Shown here: piece by piece, positions 1-7,974 of the stretch
Position numbering within the stretch: position 1 is the first letter of the stretch
How the letters are laid out: each line of letters starts with the position of its first letter
Assembly (NCBI GenBank): GCA_017449025.1
Contig: JAFSKJ010000063.1
Location: 1 to 64,000, forward strand
Direction of reading: 5' to 3'
Origin: Prevotella sp.
Lineage (GTDB): Bacteria > Bacteroidota > Bacteroidia > Bacteroidales > Bacteroidaceae
DNA length: 64,000 bases
Notes under the pieces: model-generated
What the model saw: the letters and a program-made list of their open reading frames with translations, nothing else
Told to the model about the DNA's origin: nothing
Database searches by the model: none
Made by a program: the position numbers and the translations under genes

Positions 1-35
1 AGCGTCATTTCAACCGCACAGGTCGAAAAATTCTG

Positions 36-115
36 CCTACACTGCCTACATTTTGCCTACACTGTTTATCGTCTTGTAAACCAGCAACTTATATAATAGT
101 GTAGGCAATGTAGGT
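36..115. repeat. CCTAC 9-bp-period repeats and inverted repeat
   Basis: CCTAC recurs at 36, 45 and 56. A 19-nt arm at 45-63 (CCTACATTTTGCCTACACT) is complementary, apart from a 2-base indel, to AGTGTAGGCAATGTAGG at 98-114, so the region can form a hairpin. Bases 1-427 contain no convincing gene. They hold this repeat, the hairpin at 160-208, the promoter at 274-282 and a short 9-bp-period repeat at 316-342. Confidence 0.6.
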
Positions 116-159
116 AAAAAAGTAACATTATATTATTATTTCTTTTTATGCATTCGGAC

Positions 160-208
160 GCTGCGGTTACCGAGCGTAGACGCTTTCAGCGTCTTTCAAC
201 CGCACAGC
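160..208. repeat. Nested hairpin upstream of the transporter
   Basis: An inner perfect stem GACGCT-ttc-AGCGTC (179-193) sits inside an outer stem GCTGCGGTT (160-168) with AACCGCACAGC (198-208, one bulge). It lies upstream of the predicted promoter at 274-282, so it may be the terminator of a gene left of the window or a repeat element. The piece CAACCGCACAG also occurs near base 10. Confidence 0.5.
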
Positions 209-273
209 ACGGAAATTATGGTGAGCGAGTGGAAAAAAAGAGAAATGGGAGCAGCTATTAGGATTTTTTTTAT

Positions 274-282
274 TAACTTTGC
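274..282 (+). promoter_or_regulatory. -7 promoter element of the sugar transporter
   Basis: TAACTTTGC matches the Bacteroidota sigma -7 consensus TAnnTTTG. No clear TTTG -33 box lies 19-20 bases upstream. Transcription from here would give a leader of about 140 nt before the ATG at 428; this leader contains the 9-bp-period repeat at 316-342. Confidence 0.5.
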
Positions 283-315
283 CCGCGAAATGACAAATGC
301 GACTTGAATAATAAC

Positions 316-342
316 GACAACTATGACAACCTGGACAATATC
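316..342 (+). repeat. GACAAC 9-bp-period triplicate repeat, copy 1
   Basis: Three 9-base units, GACAACTAT, GACAACCTG and GACAATATC, run in tandem. A 26-base block starting three bases earlier recurs with one mismatch at 19771-19796. It lies in the untranslated leader of the sugar transporter. Confidence 0.6.
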
Positions 343-427
343 TTACTGCCGCAACCACAGTCTTCGGAGTTCAGACAAGTTGTCTTAGCGGTTTTGGTTG
401 TCGTATAAGAAAAAAACAGAAAGAACA

Positions 428-1789
428 ATGAAAAACAATCCTGATGAGGGCATCCGCCCTGCAACGGACGAGAGCGTTGATGGCGTTAGTAATGTGTTGA
501 TTCCCAAGAAGTATCTTGTCACATTCATCCTCGTCACCACCCTGTTTGCACTGTGGGGGTTTGCCAACGACATCACAAACCCGATGGTGGCAGCATTCCA
601 GACATTGATGGAGCTGACGGCCGCGAAGGCCTCGATGGTGCAGTTTGCCTTCTACGGAGGCTATGCCACAATGGCCATCCCCGCCGCCCTGTTCATACGC
701 AAATACAGCTACAAGAGTGGCATATTGCTTGGCCTGGCTCTTTACGCTACGGGTGCATTTCTCTTTATTCCTGCCGCTGCCCAGCAAAGTTTCACGTTCT
801 TCTGCCTGTCGCTTTACATTCTGACGTTCGGACTGGCATTCTTAGAGACCACTGCCAACCCCTTTATCCTTTCCTTAGGAGCCAAGGAGACGAGCACACG
901 CCGTCTGAACATGGCGCAGGCTTTCAACCCCATAGGGTCGCTTTGCGGCATGAGCGTTGCCTCTTTGGTGGTGCTGCCACAGCTGCTGAGCGACCGCCGC
1001 GACGCTACTGGACAAATAGTGTTCGGAGCCTTGAGCGAGGCGGAGAAGGCAGTCATCCGCGTTCACGACCTGGCCGTAATCCGCAATCCGTATGTGGCCA
1101 TAGGCGTTGTTGTGCTGGCTATGTTCGTCATCATTGCTCTCACCAAGATGCCGAAAACTCAGAGCGAGGAACAGAAGGCTTTGGGCATGACTCACACCAC
1201 AAGGCAGACTCTGGGCAACCTGTGGCACAACACCATCTACCGCGAGGGTGTGCTTACCCAGATGTTTTACGTGGCTGCCCAGATTATGACGTGGACCTTC
1301 ATCATCCAGTATGCCGACAACTTAGGTATCAACAAGGCCACAGCCCAGATGTATAACATTGTGGCCATGTCGCTCTTCTTATGCAGCCGCTTTGTCTCCA
1401 CCTTCCTCATGAAGTATGTCAACGGACGCCGCCTGTTGGCAATCTTCGGCTGTGGTGCCGCCTTGTGCACACTCGGTGCCATCGGCATAGTGGGCATGGC
1501 CGGTCTCTACTGCTTGGTAGGCATCAGCTTTTTCATGTCGCTCATGTTTCCCACCATCTACGGCATTGCGTTGGAAGATGTAGACAGTCAGGATTCTACG
1601 CTGGGCGCAGCATTCTTGGTGATGGCCATCGTGGGCGGAGCGCTCATGCCGCCGTTGCAGGGCATGATCATCGACCTGCAGACCGTGTTTGGCCATCCTG
1701 CCGTCAACGCCTCGTTTGTCCTGCCCCTTATCTGCTTCCTTATCATTATTGGTTATGGTTACCGCTCTTATAAGAGGATTGAGGGTTGA
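428..1789 (+). CDS. Sugar:H+ symporter, MFS FHS (FucP/GluP) family
   Basis: This is an inner-membrane major facilitator of the fucose/galactose/glucose:H+ symporter family, about 453 residues with roughly twelve hydrophobic segments. Family hallmarks are visible: FALWGFANDITNPM in the first membrane segment and ETTANPFILSLGAKET followed by RRLNMAQAFNPIG around residues 140-170. The long loop with acidic and charged residues around 200-225 is usual for Bacteroidota members. The ATG at 428 is preferred over an upstream in-frame TTG at 398 because it directly precedes the conserved domain. The substrate cannot be told from sequence; a monosaccharide released by hydrolases such as those in this window is plausible. 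The gene is followed after two bases by the pseudouridine synthase gene, so the two are probably co-transcribed. Confidence 0.88.
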   Translation: MKNNPDEGIRPATDESVDGVSNVLIPKKYLVTFILVTTLFALWGFANDITNPMVAAFQTLMELTAAKASMVQFAFYGGYATMAIPAALFIRKYSYKSGILLGLALYATGAFLFIPAAAQQSFTFFCLSLYILTFGLAFLETTANPFILSLGAKETSTRRLNMAQAFNPIGSLCGMSVASLVVLPQLLSDRRDATGQIVFGALSEAEKAVIRVHDLAVIRNPYVAIGVVVLAMFVIIALTKMPKTQSEEQKALGMTHTTRQTLGNLWHNTIYREGVLTQMFYVAAQIMTWTFIIQYADNLGINKATAQMYNIVAMSLFLCSRFVSTFLMKYVNGRRLLAIFGCGAALCTLGAIGIVGMAGLYCLVGISFFMSLMFPTIYGIALEDVDSQDSTLGAAFLVMAIVGGALMPPLQGMIIDLQTVFGHPAVNASFVLPLICFLIIIGYGYRSYKRIEG

Positions 1790-1791
1790 GT

Positions 1792-3198
1792 ATGACGTGC
1801 TATCACCCTCTTAACACTTCGCTGGCACCTCCGCCTCGTTTTACATATCCTTTCTGCTACGAGCCGCATCCATTGGCGTTGCAGGCAGTGGCCGAGGTGG
1901 AACGCTACCTTATGCATTGGGACCATGAGCCTGGTCGCGACCAGCGTGAGGGTAAGATGCTGGGCGTGCTGGTTGTGGAGCGCACAGGTGGGGAGCTTGG
2001 ATTCCTTGCAGCCTACTCTGGGCTGCTCGACGGACGAAATGACTGGCCGTGGTTTGTGCCGCCTGTCTTCGACTCCCAGCAGCCCGACGGCCACTTCAAG
2101 CAGCGTGAGCGTGAAATCAGTGAACTTACAGTAAGAATAGCCTCGCTGCCGTCGGACAGCCCAGAGGCTGTAGAGCTAAAGGAGCGACGCCGCCTGATGT
2201 CCGAGGAGCTTCAGATGTGGCTTTTCCGCCAGTACCGCCTTCTCAATGCCCGCAGCGAGGAGCGCGATGTTGTTGAAGTGTGGCAGGACTACCACTGTTC
2301 ACCGAGTCTGCGCCGCAAGTTTCCGCTGCCGCCCGGCGGCACTGGCGACTGTTGTGCTCCTAAGCTGCTGCAGTATGCCTATCGCATGGGCCTTCGCCCT
2401 GTAGTTATGGCCGAGTTCTGGTGGGGACCGTCGCCGAAGAGCGAGATACGCCACCACCGTCAGTTCTATCCTGCCTGCCGTGGAAAGTGCAAGCCAGTGC
2501 TGACGTGGATGTTGCAAGGCCTTGACGTAGACCCTAATCCCGAAACGCTTGGGTTTGAGAAGCTTGAGATTGGCGTTGTCTATGAAGACGACGCATTGAT
2601 GGTGGTTGAAAAGCCGGCGGGCATGCTCAGCGTGCCTGGCCGCGAGGAAAGCTACTCTGTTGCCACCTTGATTGCTGCCATGCGCCCTGGCGCCTCTGTA
2701 GCACATCGGCTCGACATGTGGACGAGCGGCCTGATGGTTGTTGCCAAGACTGCCGAGGCTTTTTCCAACCTCCAGCAGCAGTTTGTACACCGCTCGGTAA
2801 GAAAGCGTTACATGGCTGTTGTCGAGGGCACCCCCGACCGTCCTAATCATGGCGAGATACGTCTGCCTCTATTTTCCGACCCTCTCAATCGTCCGCGCCA
2901 GACTGTAGACTACCGTCGCGGAAAGACAGCCGTCACTGCCTACGAGCTGTTGGGACCTCATGCCAAGGGTACGCTCGTGGCTCTCTATCCGCACACTGGC
3001 CGTACCCATCAGTTGCGCATGCACTGTGCCCATCCCAACGGTCTCGGATGCCCCATCGTTGGAGATGAGCTTTATGGTCATCAGCCACTCCTTCCCCCCG
3101 GGCATGGCCAGCGCCTGCTGCTCCATGCCGAACAGCTCTGGCTGCTTCATCCTACCGATGGTCGCCCTCTGCATTTCTGTTCTCCGTGCCCATTCTAA
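1792..3198 (+). CDS. RluA-family 23S rRNA/tRNA pseudouridine synthase
   Basis: This predicted cytoplasmic enzyme would isomerise uridine to pseudouridine in structural RNA. The C-terminal half (about residues 255-468) carries the RluA-family catalytic motif HRLDMWTSGL, with the nucleophilic aspartate near residue 306. Further family motifs are VVEKPAGMLSVPG, KRYMAVVEG, PHTGRTHQLRMHC and PIVGDELYG. The first ~230 residues form an extension with no motif I recognise, including a charged helical stretch near 105-150. Such long-N-terminus RluA homologues occur in Bacteroidota and Gammaproteobacteria. The ATG at 1792 is chosen; an upstream TTG at 1786 would overlap the transporter stop. The RNA target is not predictable. 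Confidence 0.85.
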   Translation: MTCYHPLNTSLAPPPRFTYPFCYEPHPLALQAVAEVERYLMHWDHEPGRDQREGKMLGVLVVERTGGELGFLAAYSGLLDGRNDWPWFVPPVFDSQQPDGHFKQREREISELTVRIASLPSDSPEAVELKERRRLMSEELQMWLFRQYRLLNARSEERDVVEVWQDYHCSPSLRRKFPLPPGGTGDCCAPKLLQYAYRMGLRPVVMAEFWWGPSPKSEIRHHRQFYPACRGKCKPVLTWMLQGLDVDPNPETLGFEKLEIGVVYEDDALMVVEKPAGMLSVPGREESYSVATLIAAMRPGASVAHRLDMWTSGLMVVAKTAEAFSNLQQQFVHRSVRKRYMAVVEGTPDRPNHGEIRLPLFSDPLNRPRQTVDYRRGKTAVTAYELLGPHAKGTLVALYPHTGRTHQLRMHCAHPNGLGCPIVGDELYGHQPLLPPGHGQRLLLHAEQLWLLHPTDGRPLHFCSPCPF

Positions 3199-3223
3199 CA
3201 AGATTAAAGATTAAAAAAACATC

Positions 3224-4495
3224 TTACCATTTGTCCTTTGTCTGAATATTGTCAGCCCAGTGGTGGTCTTTGGGGAAAGGCTTTCCGTTCCAGGCCTTCA
3301 CCTGCGTCCACGGTTCAGCCTCTGACGTCCAGAAGGGGTGGTCGGCAGGAAGGCCGAGCGGCATCAGCGACAGCGAGGTCATGTAGAGTGAGCCGTTGTT
3401 GGTGTACCAGTCGGCCACATCGGGCTGTGAGCCGCAAAAGCCTATGGTGAGATAGCCTCCGGAGTTGAAGTTGTCATTGTGGTCGTACATGCGGTGCATG
3501 ACGGCGGTCAGAGCCGAGCGCACCTGGGCATTGCTCAGCTCCTTGGGCAGTTTCTGCTGCCAGGCGAGCATAGCCAGCGGCTGCAGTGCAGCCATGCGAT
3601 ACGGTATGCTGCGTCCGAATACGGGGAAGGTGCCCTCGGGCGATATGAAGCGCTCCAGAATGATGGAATACTTCTGTGCCCGCAGCAGCTGGCGGTCGTA
3701 GTATTTCCCGTAGTCAATGCGCGTGTTGGCGCGGGCGTCAATCATGTTCTGTAGGGTTTCAAGGTACATGGGGTGGAACACATAGCTGCTGTAGTAGTCG
3801 AAGGCAAACGATGGGCCGTCGGAAAACCAGCCGTCACCAACATACCACTCCTCCATCTTGCGTATGGTCATCATCACGCGGAAGTCATCGTAGGCTCCGC
3901 GTCCTGCGGCCTTTGCCAGGAAGCTCTCGATGACCGACGAGAACAACAGCCAGTTGGTGTAGGGCGGCTCTATTGTGCGCAGCTTCTGGAACTCCTTTAT
4001 ATAACGTTGTTTGGTGAGTGTGTCAAGTGGCACCCACAGCTGGTCGTAGCCACGGATGAACGACTCGGCAATGTACGCTGCATCCACAAGGTTCTGTCCG
4101 GCAACGCCCCAGCACAGGTAGTCGGGCGATGCAGGGTCAACGCTGTTTTTGTAAGAGGCCAGTGCCCACTGGCGCAGCTGGCTCCTCATGGCGGCCTCAG
4201 GGCTCCCATCGTCGTTGGTCAGAGATAACCATGGTGCTATGCCGGCCATCAGCCTCCCGAAGGTCTCCATATACACCACCTTCCGGTTACGGTTGTCGAA
4301 CGACGGGCTGAACTCTGTCTGCATGTTTTTCTGTAGCTCGCCCTTTGCCATGTTCTCCAACACGGGCTGCGCCATGCGGTAAGCCACAGCCACCCAATAG
4401 TCGCGGTCGCTCTCGGTGGTCTTCTTCGTTTTCTTTGCCACGGCTGGCGTCAGCAGCATCAAGGCTGCCAAGAATGTGATAGTTAGTCGCTTCAT
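3224..4495 (-). CDS. Secreted DUF2264 family protein
   Basis: The protein has 423 residues with an N-terminal signal peptide (MKRLTITFLAALMLLTPAVA) and then a DUF2264-type all-helical domain over nearly the whole length. Recognisable family segments are FGRLMAGIAPWLSL near residue 80, YTNWLLFSSVIESFLAK, DGWFSDGPSFAFDYYSSYV and RSIPYRMAALQPLAMLAW. The fold is expected to be an (alpha/alpha) toroid like those of polysaccharide lyases and unsaturated glucuronyl hydrolases, which would suit a carbohydrate-related role, but no reaction is established for the family as far as I know. The gene is monocistronic, converges with the pseudouridine synthase gene and has its own -7 box at 4531-4539. Confidence 0.82.
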   Translation of the reverse strand: MKRLTITFLAALMLLTPAVAKKTKKTTESDRDYWVAVAYRMAQPVLENMAKGELQKNMQTEFSPSFDNRNRKVVYMETFGRLMAGIAPWLSLTNDDGSPEAAMRSQLRQWALASYKNSVDPASPDYLCWGVAGQNLVDAAYIAESFIRGYDQLWVPLDTLTKQRYIKEFQKLRTIEPPYTNWLLFSSVIESFLAKAAGRGAYDDFRVMMTIRKMEEWYVGDGWFSDGPSFAFDYYSSYVFHPMYLETLQNMIDARANTRIDYGKYYDRQLLRAQKYSIILERFISPEGTFPVFGRSIPYRMAALQPLAMLAWQQKLPKELSNAQVRSALTAVMHRMYDHNDNFNSGGYLTIGFCGSQPDVADWYTNNGSLYMTSLSLMPLGLPADHPFWTSEAEPWTQVKAWNGKPFPKDHHWADNIQTKDKW

Positions 4496-4530
4496 AATAC
4501 AATAGCCTTAAGTTTGTGTCCTTTAGTCCT

Positions 4531-4539
4531 GCAAAGATA
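4531..4539 (-). promoter_or_regulatory. -7 promoter element of the DUF2264 gene
   Basis: Read on the minus strand the bases are TATCTTTGC, matching TAnnTTTG. This gives a leader of roughly 30 nt before the DUF2264 start at 4495. No clear -33 box is seen. Confidence 0.5.
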
Positions 4540-4613
4540 ATCATTTTCCCAAAGATACACCACTATGTGGAGTTAAAGGGAGTTAAAGTAGTAATAAACT
4601 GCCAAATTCTTAG

Positions 4614-4622
4614 TACCTTTGC
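4614..4622 (+). promoter_or_regulatory. -7 promoter element of the aminotransferase operon
   Basis: TACCTTTGC matches the Bacteroidota -7 consensus and ends 20 bases before the ATG at 4643. It is divergent from the DUF2264 promoter 75 bases away. No clear -33 TTTG is present. Confidence 0.5.
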
Positions 4623-4642
4623 GGTCGCAAAAGAAAACTGAT

Positions 4643-5707
4643 ATGGAAAACGAACTGAATTATCTTGACCGCAACGAGTTTAACTTTGAGCCGTCGGAAG
4701 AAGTAAAGAAGGCCATCCGTGAGTTTGACATCCGCAAGTTGGCATTCTACACACGCATTTACGACCAGGGCAAGAAGAGCATCTTCTCTGTTTTTCTCTC
4801 CGAGCTTTACAACATTGACGAAAAGCAGATTCTTCTTGGCTATGGTGCCGAAGACTTGCTGAAGAAAACTGTGCACTACTTCCTGACCGAGGGTGGGTCG
4901 AAAACCATGCTGATACCCAAGTTCTCGTGGTGGTACTACAAGTCCATAGCCGACGAGGTGTCGGGCACCACACTGCAGTATCCCGTCTACGAAGATGACG
5001 ATACGTTCAGCTACGACTTCGAAGGCCTGAAGAAGATGGTTGACGAGCTGCAGCCGAAAATCCTGCTGGTAGCATCGCCCAACAACCCCACGGGCAACGG
5101 CCTCACCCCAGAGGAGATGGAGCGCCTGGTGGATATGGTGCCGCAGTCTACCATACTGCTCGTGGACGAGGCATACGCCTCTTTCATCAGCAATGATGCC
5201 TCGTACGTGAAGAACCTCATAGAGAAGCATCCCAACATCGTGGTTTGCCGCACATTGTCAAAGTTCTACGGTCTTCCGGGCCTGCGCATGGGCTTCGGCT
5301 TCATTGGCAAGGGTGAGGAGATGGAGCACTTTGCCAAGTACGCCAACATGTACTTGGGCTACGACCGCCTGTCGGAGGAAGTGGCCATTGCCGCCTTGAA
5401 GAGCGACGCCCACTACCGCAAGATAGCCGCTGTTATGCAGGAGGCCCGCGAGATGTACGCCAGCGAGCTGGGCAGCTTAGATGGTTTCAAGGTCTATCGC
5501 AGCCGCGCAAACTTCATACTCATCAAGTATCCTGTCAATCTGAAGCAGGCCCTTCAGAATGCACTTGCGGCAGAGTCCTATAAGGTGAAGTTCATGAACG
5601 AGCCTGGAATCGACACCCACATGCGCATAACCTTGGGGCGCCGCGAGCAGAACCGCACCGTGTGCGACACCATTCTGCGTGTGGTAAACGATAACAGCAA
5701 CCTATAA
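4643..5707 (+). CDS. HisC/CobD-like class I/II PLP-dependent aminotransferase or decarboxylase
   Basis: This is a fold-type I PLP enzyme of about 354 residues, closest by motif to histidinol-phosphate aminotransferase HisC and its relative CobD (threonine-phosphate decarboxylase). Visible motifs are ASPNNPTGNGL, LVDEAYASF, the PLP-lysine segment TLSKFYGLPGLRMGFGF and a C-terminal substrate-binding arginine in MRITLGRREQ. ATG 4643 is chosen because it directly precedes the domain; the TTG at 4619 lies inside the -7 box. The gene is not in a histidine or cobalamin operon. It is followed after 3 bases by a LicC-like nucleotidyltransferase, with LicD nearby. I infer that it makes a phospho-amino-alcohol or amino-sugar precursor for CDP activation. 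Ordinary transamination remains equally possible. Confidence 0.8.
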   Translation: MENELNYLDRNEFNFEPSEEVKKAIREFDIRKLAFYTRIYDQGKKSIFSVFLSELYNIDEKQILLGYGAEDLLKKTVHYFLTEGGSKTMLIPKFSWWYYKSIADEVSGTTLQYPVYEDDDTFSYDFEGLKKMVDELQPKILLVASPNNPTGNGLTPEEMERLVDMVPQSTILLVDEAYASFISNDASYVKNLIEKHPNIVVCRTLSKFYGLPGLRMGFGFIGKGEEMEHFAKYANMYLGYDRLSEEVAIAALKSDAHYRKIAAVMQEAREMYASELGSLDGFKVYRSRANFILIKYPVNLKQALQNALAAESYKVKFMNEPGIDTHMRITLGRREQNRTVCDTILRVVNDNSNL

Positions 5708-5710
5708 CCC

Positions 5711-6475
5711 ATGCCCGTAGCAATGGACAACAAGCAGCCAACGATTGGGGTGATTCTGGCAGCGGGCATGGCAAAGCGCCTGCGCCCACTTACAGACACC
5801 TGTCCCAAGTGCCTGCTGAAAGTGGGTAGCCGCACACTGCTGCAGCGCACCGTCGACGCTATGGCAGCCACTGGCATCAGAGAGTTTGTCGTGGTTACCG
5901 GCTACCGTAGCGAGATGATCCGCAACTTCCTCAACTCCTACCTCTCTCCACTTACCTCAAAAGTCACGTTTCTTGACAATGCCGACTACATGAACAACAA
6001 CAACATCTACTCGCTGTGGATGGCCAGCAAGGTGTTCCGCGGCAGGAATGTGCTGCTCATGGACAGCGACATTCTCTGCGACCCGGAGGCCGTGGCGCGG
6101 GTTGGTAGCCACCCGTCGGCAGCACTGGCCGTGCAGCGCCACGAGTTAGGCGAGGAGGAGATGAAGGTTGTGGTAGACGACAGCGGGCGCATCACCGCCA
6201 TTAACAAGACCTGCAACCCGGCCGAAGCCATAGGCGAGAGTGTGGGCATAGAGCGCCTGTCGGCAGAATACAGCACCGCCTTGGCTTCCGAGCTTGACCA
6301 GATGATAGAGCATGAGGGACTGATAGACATCTTCTACGAGCGTGCCTTTGAGCGCCTTATTCCACAGGGGCACACGTTCGACGTGGTTGACACCACCGAC
6401 CTCTTCTCCTACGAATTAGACACTCCCGACGACTACTACCGTGCGTCGGAGCAACTGCCACCACACCTTTATTAA
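5711..6475 (+). CDS. LicC-like CTP:phosphocholine/phosphoethanolamine cytidylyltransferase
   Basis: This predicted cytoplasmic nucleotidyltransferase of about 254 residues has the Rossmann-like NTP-binding motif GVILAAGMAKRLRPLT with the following PKCLLKVG. It also has NNNNIYSLWMASKVF and the metal-binding MDSDILCDP. The NN-IYSL segment is characteristic of LicC, the CTP:phosphocholine cytidylyltransferase, and of related PntC-type enzymes, more than of hexose-1-phosphate enzymes. The start at 5711 begins 3 bases after the aminotransferase stop; a second ATG at 5723 is possible. The predicted product is a CDP-activated amino alcohol used by LicD-type transferases. One LicD gene lies 1.5 kb away on the opposite strand. 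The substrate (choline, ethanolamine, aminopropanol or aminoethylphosphonate) is undetermined. Confidence 0.78.
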   Translation: MPVAMDNKQPTIGVILAAGMAKRLRPLTDTCPKCLLKVGSRTLLQRTVDAMAATGIREFVVVTGYRSEMIRNFLNSYLSPLTSKVTFLDNADYMNNNNIYSLWMASKVFRGRNVLLMDSDILCDPEAVARVGSHPSAALAVQRHELGEEEMKVVVDDSGRITAINKTCNPAEAIGESVGIERLSAEYSTALASELDQMIEHEGLIDIFYERAFERLIPQGHTFDVVDTTDLFSYELDTPDDYYRASEQLPPHLY

Positions 6476-6484
6476 TATATTACA

Positions 6485-7255
6485 ATGCAGGAAACGCGCA
6501 TCTCGGTTGTCATCAACACCTACAACGCCGAGCTCCACTTGGAGCAGGTGCTTGAGGCTGTCAAGGATTTCGACGAGGTGGTGGTGTGCGACATGGAGAG
6601 CACCGACACGACACGCCAGATAGCCAATCGCCACGGCTGCCGTATAGTTACCTTCCCCAAAGCCGACCATAAGAGTGCCGAGCCGGCGCGCACCTTCGCC
6701 ATCCAGAGTGCCTGTTCACCGTGGGTGCTCGTGGTCGATGCCGACGAGATTGTCACTCCGCAGCTGCGCGACTATTTATACCGCCGCATCAGCCAGCCTG
6801 ACTGCCCGCAGGGGCTGTACATCCCTCGCCGCAACAAGTTCTTCGGGCAGTGGATACGCTCGCGGAGCATCGACTACCAGTTGCGCTTCTTCATCCGCGA
6901 GGGCACCGTATGGCCACCTTACGTGCACACCTTCCCCCAAGTACAGGGAAGGGTTGAGAAGATTCCTGTAAGTGAGAGCGGCGTGGTGCTTGAGCATCTT
7001 GAGGACGAGACCATGCACCAGTATATAGCCAAGGCCAACACCTATACCGACAATGAGATGCTGAAGCGCATGGACAAGGGCTATGGTGTCGGCGCACTGT
7101 TGTTCCGTCCGGCGTGGCGCTTCTTCAAGAAGTACGTTCTCGACGGTGCCATGTTCGAGGGGCGGCGCGGACTTATCCGCTCGCTGCTCACGGCAGAGTA
7201 CCACTTCATGGTGGTTGCCAAGATCATGGAGAAGGAGATAAGGGAGGGCAAATAG
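6485..7255 (+). CDS. GT2 glycosyltransferase, WaaE/LgtF-like
   Basis: This 256-residue family 2 glycosyltransferase has an N-terminal GT-A domain. It shows ISVVINTYNAELHLE, VVCDMESTDTT and the DxD-type metal site in WVLVVDADEIVT (residues ~80-92), followed by PRRNKFFGQWI. The overall pattern resembles the lipopolysaccharide core glucosyltransferases of the WaaE/LgtF group. It most likely adds a sugar to lipid A core or a surface glycan at the cytoplasmic face of the inner membrane. It is third in the plus-strand operon, 9 bases after the cytidylyltransferase. Its stop codon lies inside the hairpin at 7247-7272, shared with the convergent glycosyltransferase gene. Confidence 0.82.
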   Translation: MQETRISVVINTYNAELHLEQVLEAVKDFDEVVVCDMESTDTTRQIANRHGCRIVTFPKADHKSAEPARTFAIQSACSPWVLVVDADEIVTPQLRDYLYRRISQPDCPQGLYIPRRNKFFGQWIRSRSIDYQLRFFIREGTVWPPYVHTFPQVQGRVEKIPVSESGVVLEHLEDETMHQYIAKANTYTDNEMLKRMDKGYGVGALLFRPAWRFFKKYVLDGAMFEGRRGLIRSLLTAEYHFMVVAKIMEKEIREGK

Positions 7256-7272
7256 CCGCACAGCTATTTGCC
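7247..7272. terminator. Perfect hairpin covering both convergent gene ends
   Basis: GGCAAATAGC (7247-7256) pairs perfectly with GCTATTTGCC (7263-7272) across a 6-base loop. It includes the stop codons of the plus-strand gene (7253-7255) and the minus-strand gene (7264-7266). Both proteins therefore end in Gly-Lys followed by a TAG stop. It is a plausible bidirectional terminator, though without a long T-run. Confidence 0.6.
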
Positions 7273-7974
7273 GAGCAGGCGGCATAGCCAGTACACAAAG
7301 AGCAGCCGAGGCAGCAGCCTTAGCTGCTCTTTCCATGTGTCCACCTCTCGGATTACCGCTATATTGTCGCGCAGCCCGCGTGAGCGCAGGGTGTTTGAAA
7401 CGCCGCCCGTGTCAAAGCAGGCTATGGCTATGGGCAGCTGCATGAAACGGGCACCGCCAAGGTAGAGCAGCTTCATCTGCTTGAAGTCGGCCGACATGGG
7501 GTGTGACGTGTCGAAGGGATGACTGCGCACGCTGCGGGCTCTGACAATGGCACTCTGGTGGCAGAAGAACATGCGGTGGGAGTTGTGCGGCGGCTCCGCT
7601 TTCTTCACGGTGCCGCCTTTCACCACGTCGCCGTAGATGACGTCGGCATGGCGCTTCTCGGCAAACACCCGGTCGAGCACGTCGGGGGCGGCAAACGTGT
7701 CGCCGGCGTTCATAAACACTATCCATTCTCCCGTGGCCATCCTTGTCCCCTTGTTCATGGCATCATAGATGCCTCCGTCGGCCTCCGACACCCACCGCGA
7801 CAGTCTTCCGCCATAGGTGCCAAGCATTTCCGGCGTGCCGTCGGTCGATGCGCCGTCCACAACTATATACTCCAGGTTGGGGTATATAAGGGCGTCGATG
7901 CTCTTCATGGTTGCCTGCAGCTGCTCCCGGCAATTACGGCATACCGTTATCACACTCACCTTAGGTTTGTCCAT
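7264..7974 (-). CDS. GT2 glycosyltransferase, WcaA-type
   Basis: This 236-residue GT-A fold family 2 glycosyltransferase shows KVSVITVCRNCREQL at the N-terminus, YIVVDGASTDGTPEML and SEADGGIYDAMNKGTRMATG. The acceptor-proximal motif WIVFMNAGDTF follows, and this pattern is common in capsule and O-antigen clusters. The C-terminal part includes SVRSHPFDTSHPMSADFK, typical of Bacteroidota surface-polysaccharide GT2 proteins. It is the last gene of the GT4-LicD-GT2 minus-strand operon, and its start overlaps the LicD stop by 14 bases, indicating translational coupling. Donor and acceptor sugars are unknown. Confidence 0.84.
   Translation of the reverse strand: MDKPKVSVITVCRNCREQLQATMKSIDALIYPNLEYIVVDGASTDGTPEMLGTYGGRLSRWVSEADGGIYDAMNKGTRMATGEWIVFMNAGDTFAAPDVLDRVFAEKRHADVIYGDVVKGGTVKKAEPPHNSHRMFFCHQSAIVRARSVRSHPFDTSHPMSADFKQMKLLYLGGARFMQLPIAIACFDTGGVSNTLRSRGLRDNIAVIREVDTWKEQLRLLPRLLFVYWLCRLLGK

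Noticed and set aside
4643..6475. Phosphonate (aminoethylphosphonate) pathway
   Set aside because: The aminotransferase is HisC-like and not the class V AEP type, and no PEP mutase or phosphonopyruvate decarboxylase is seen; kept only as an alternative substrate for the cytidylyltransferase.
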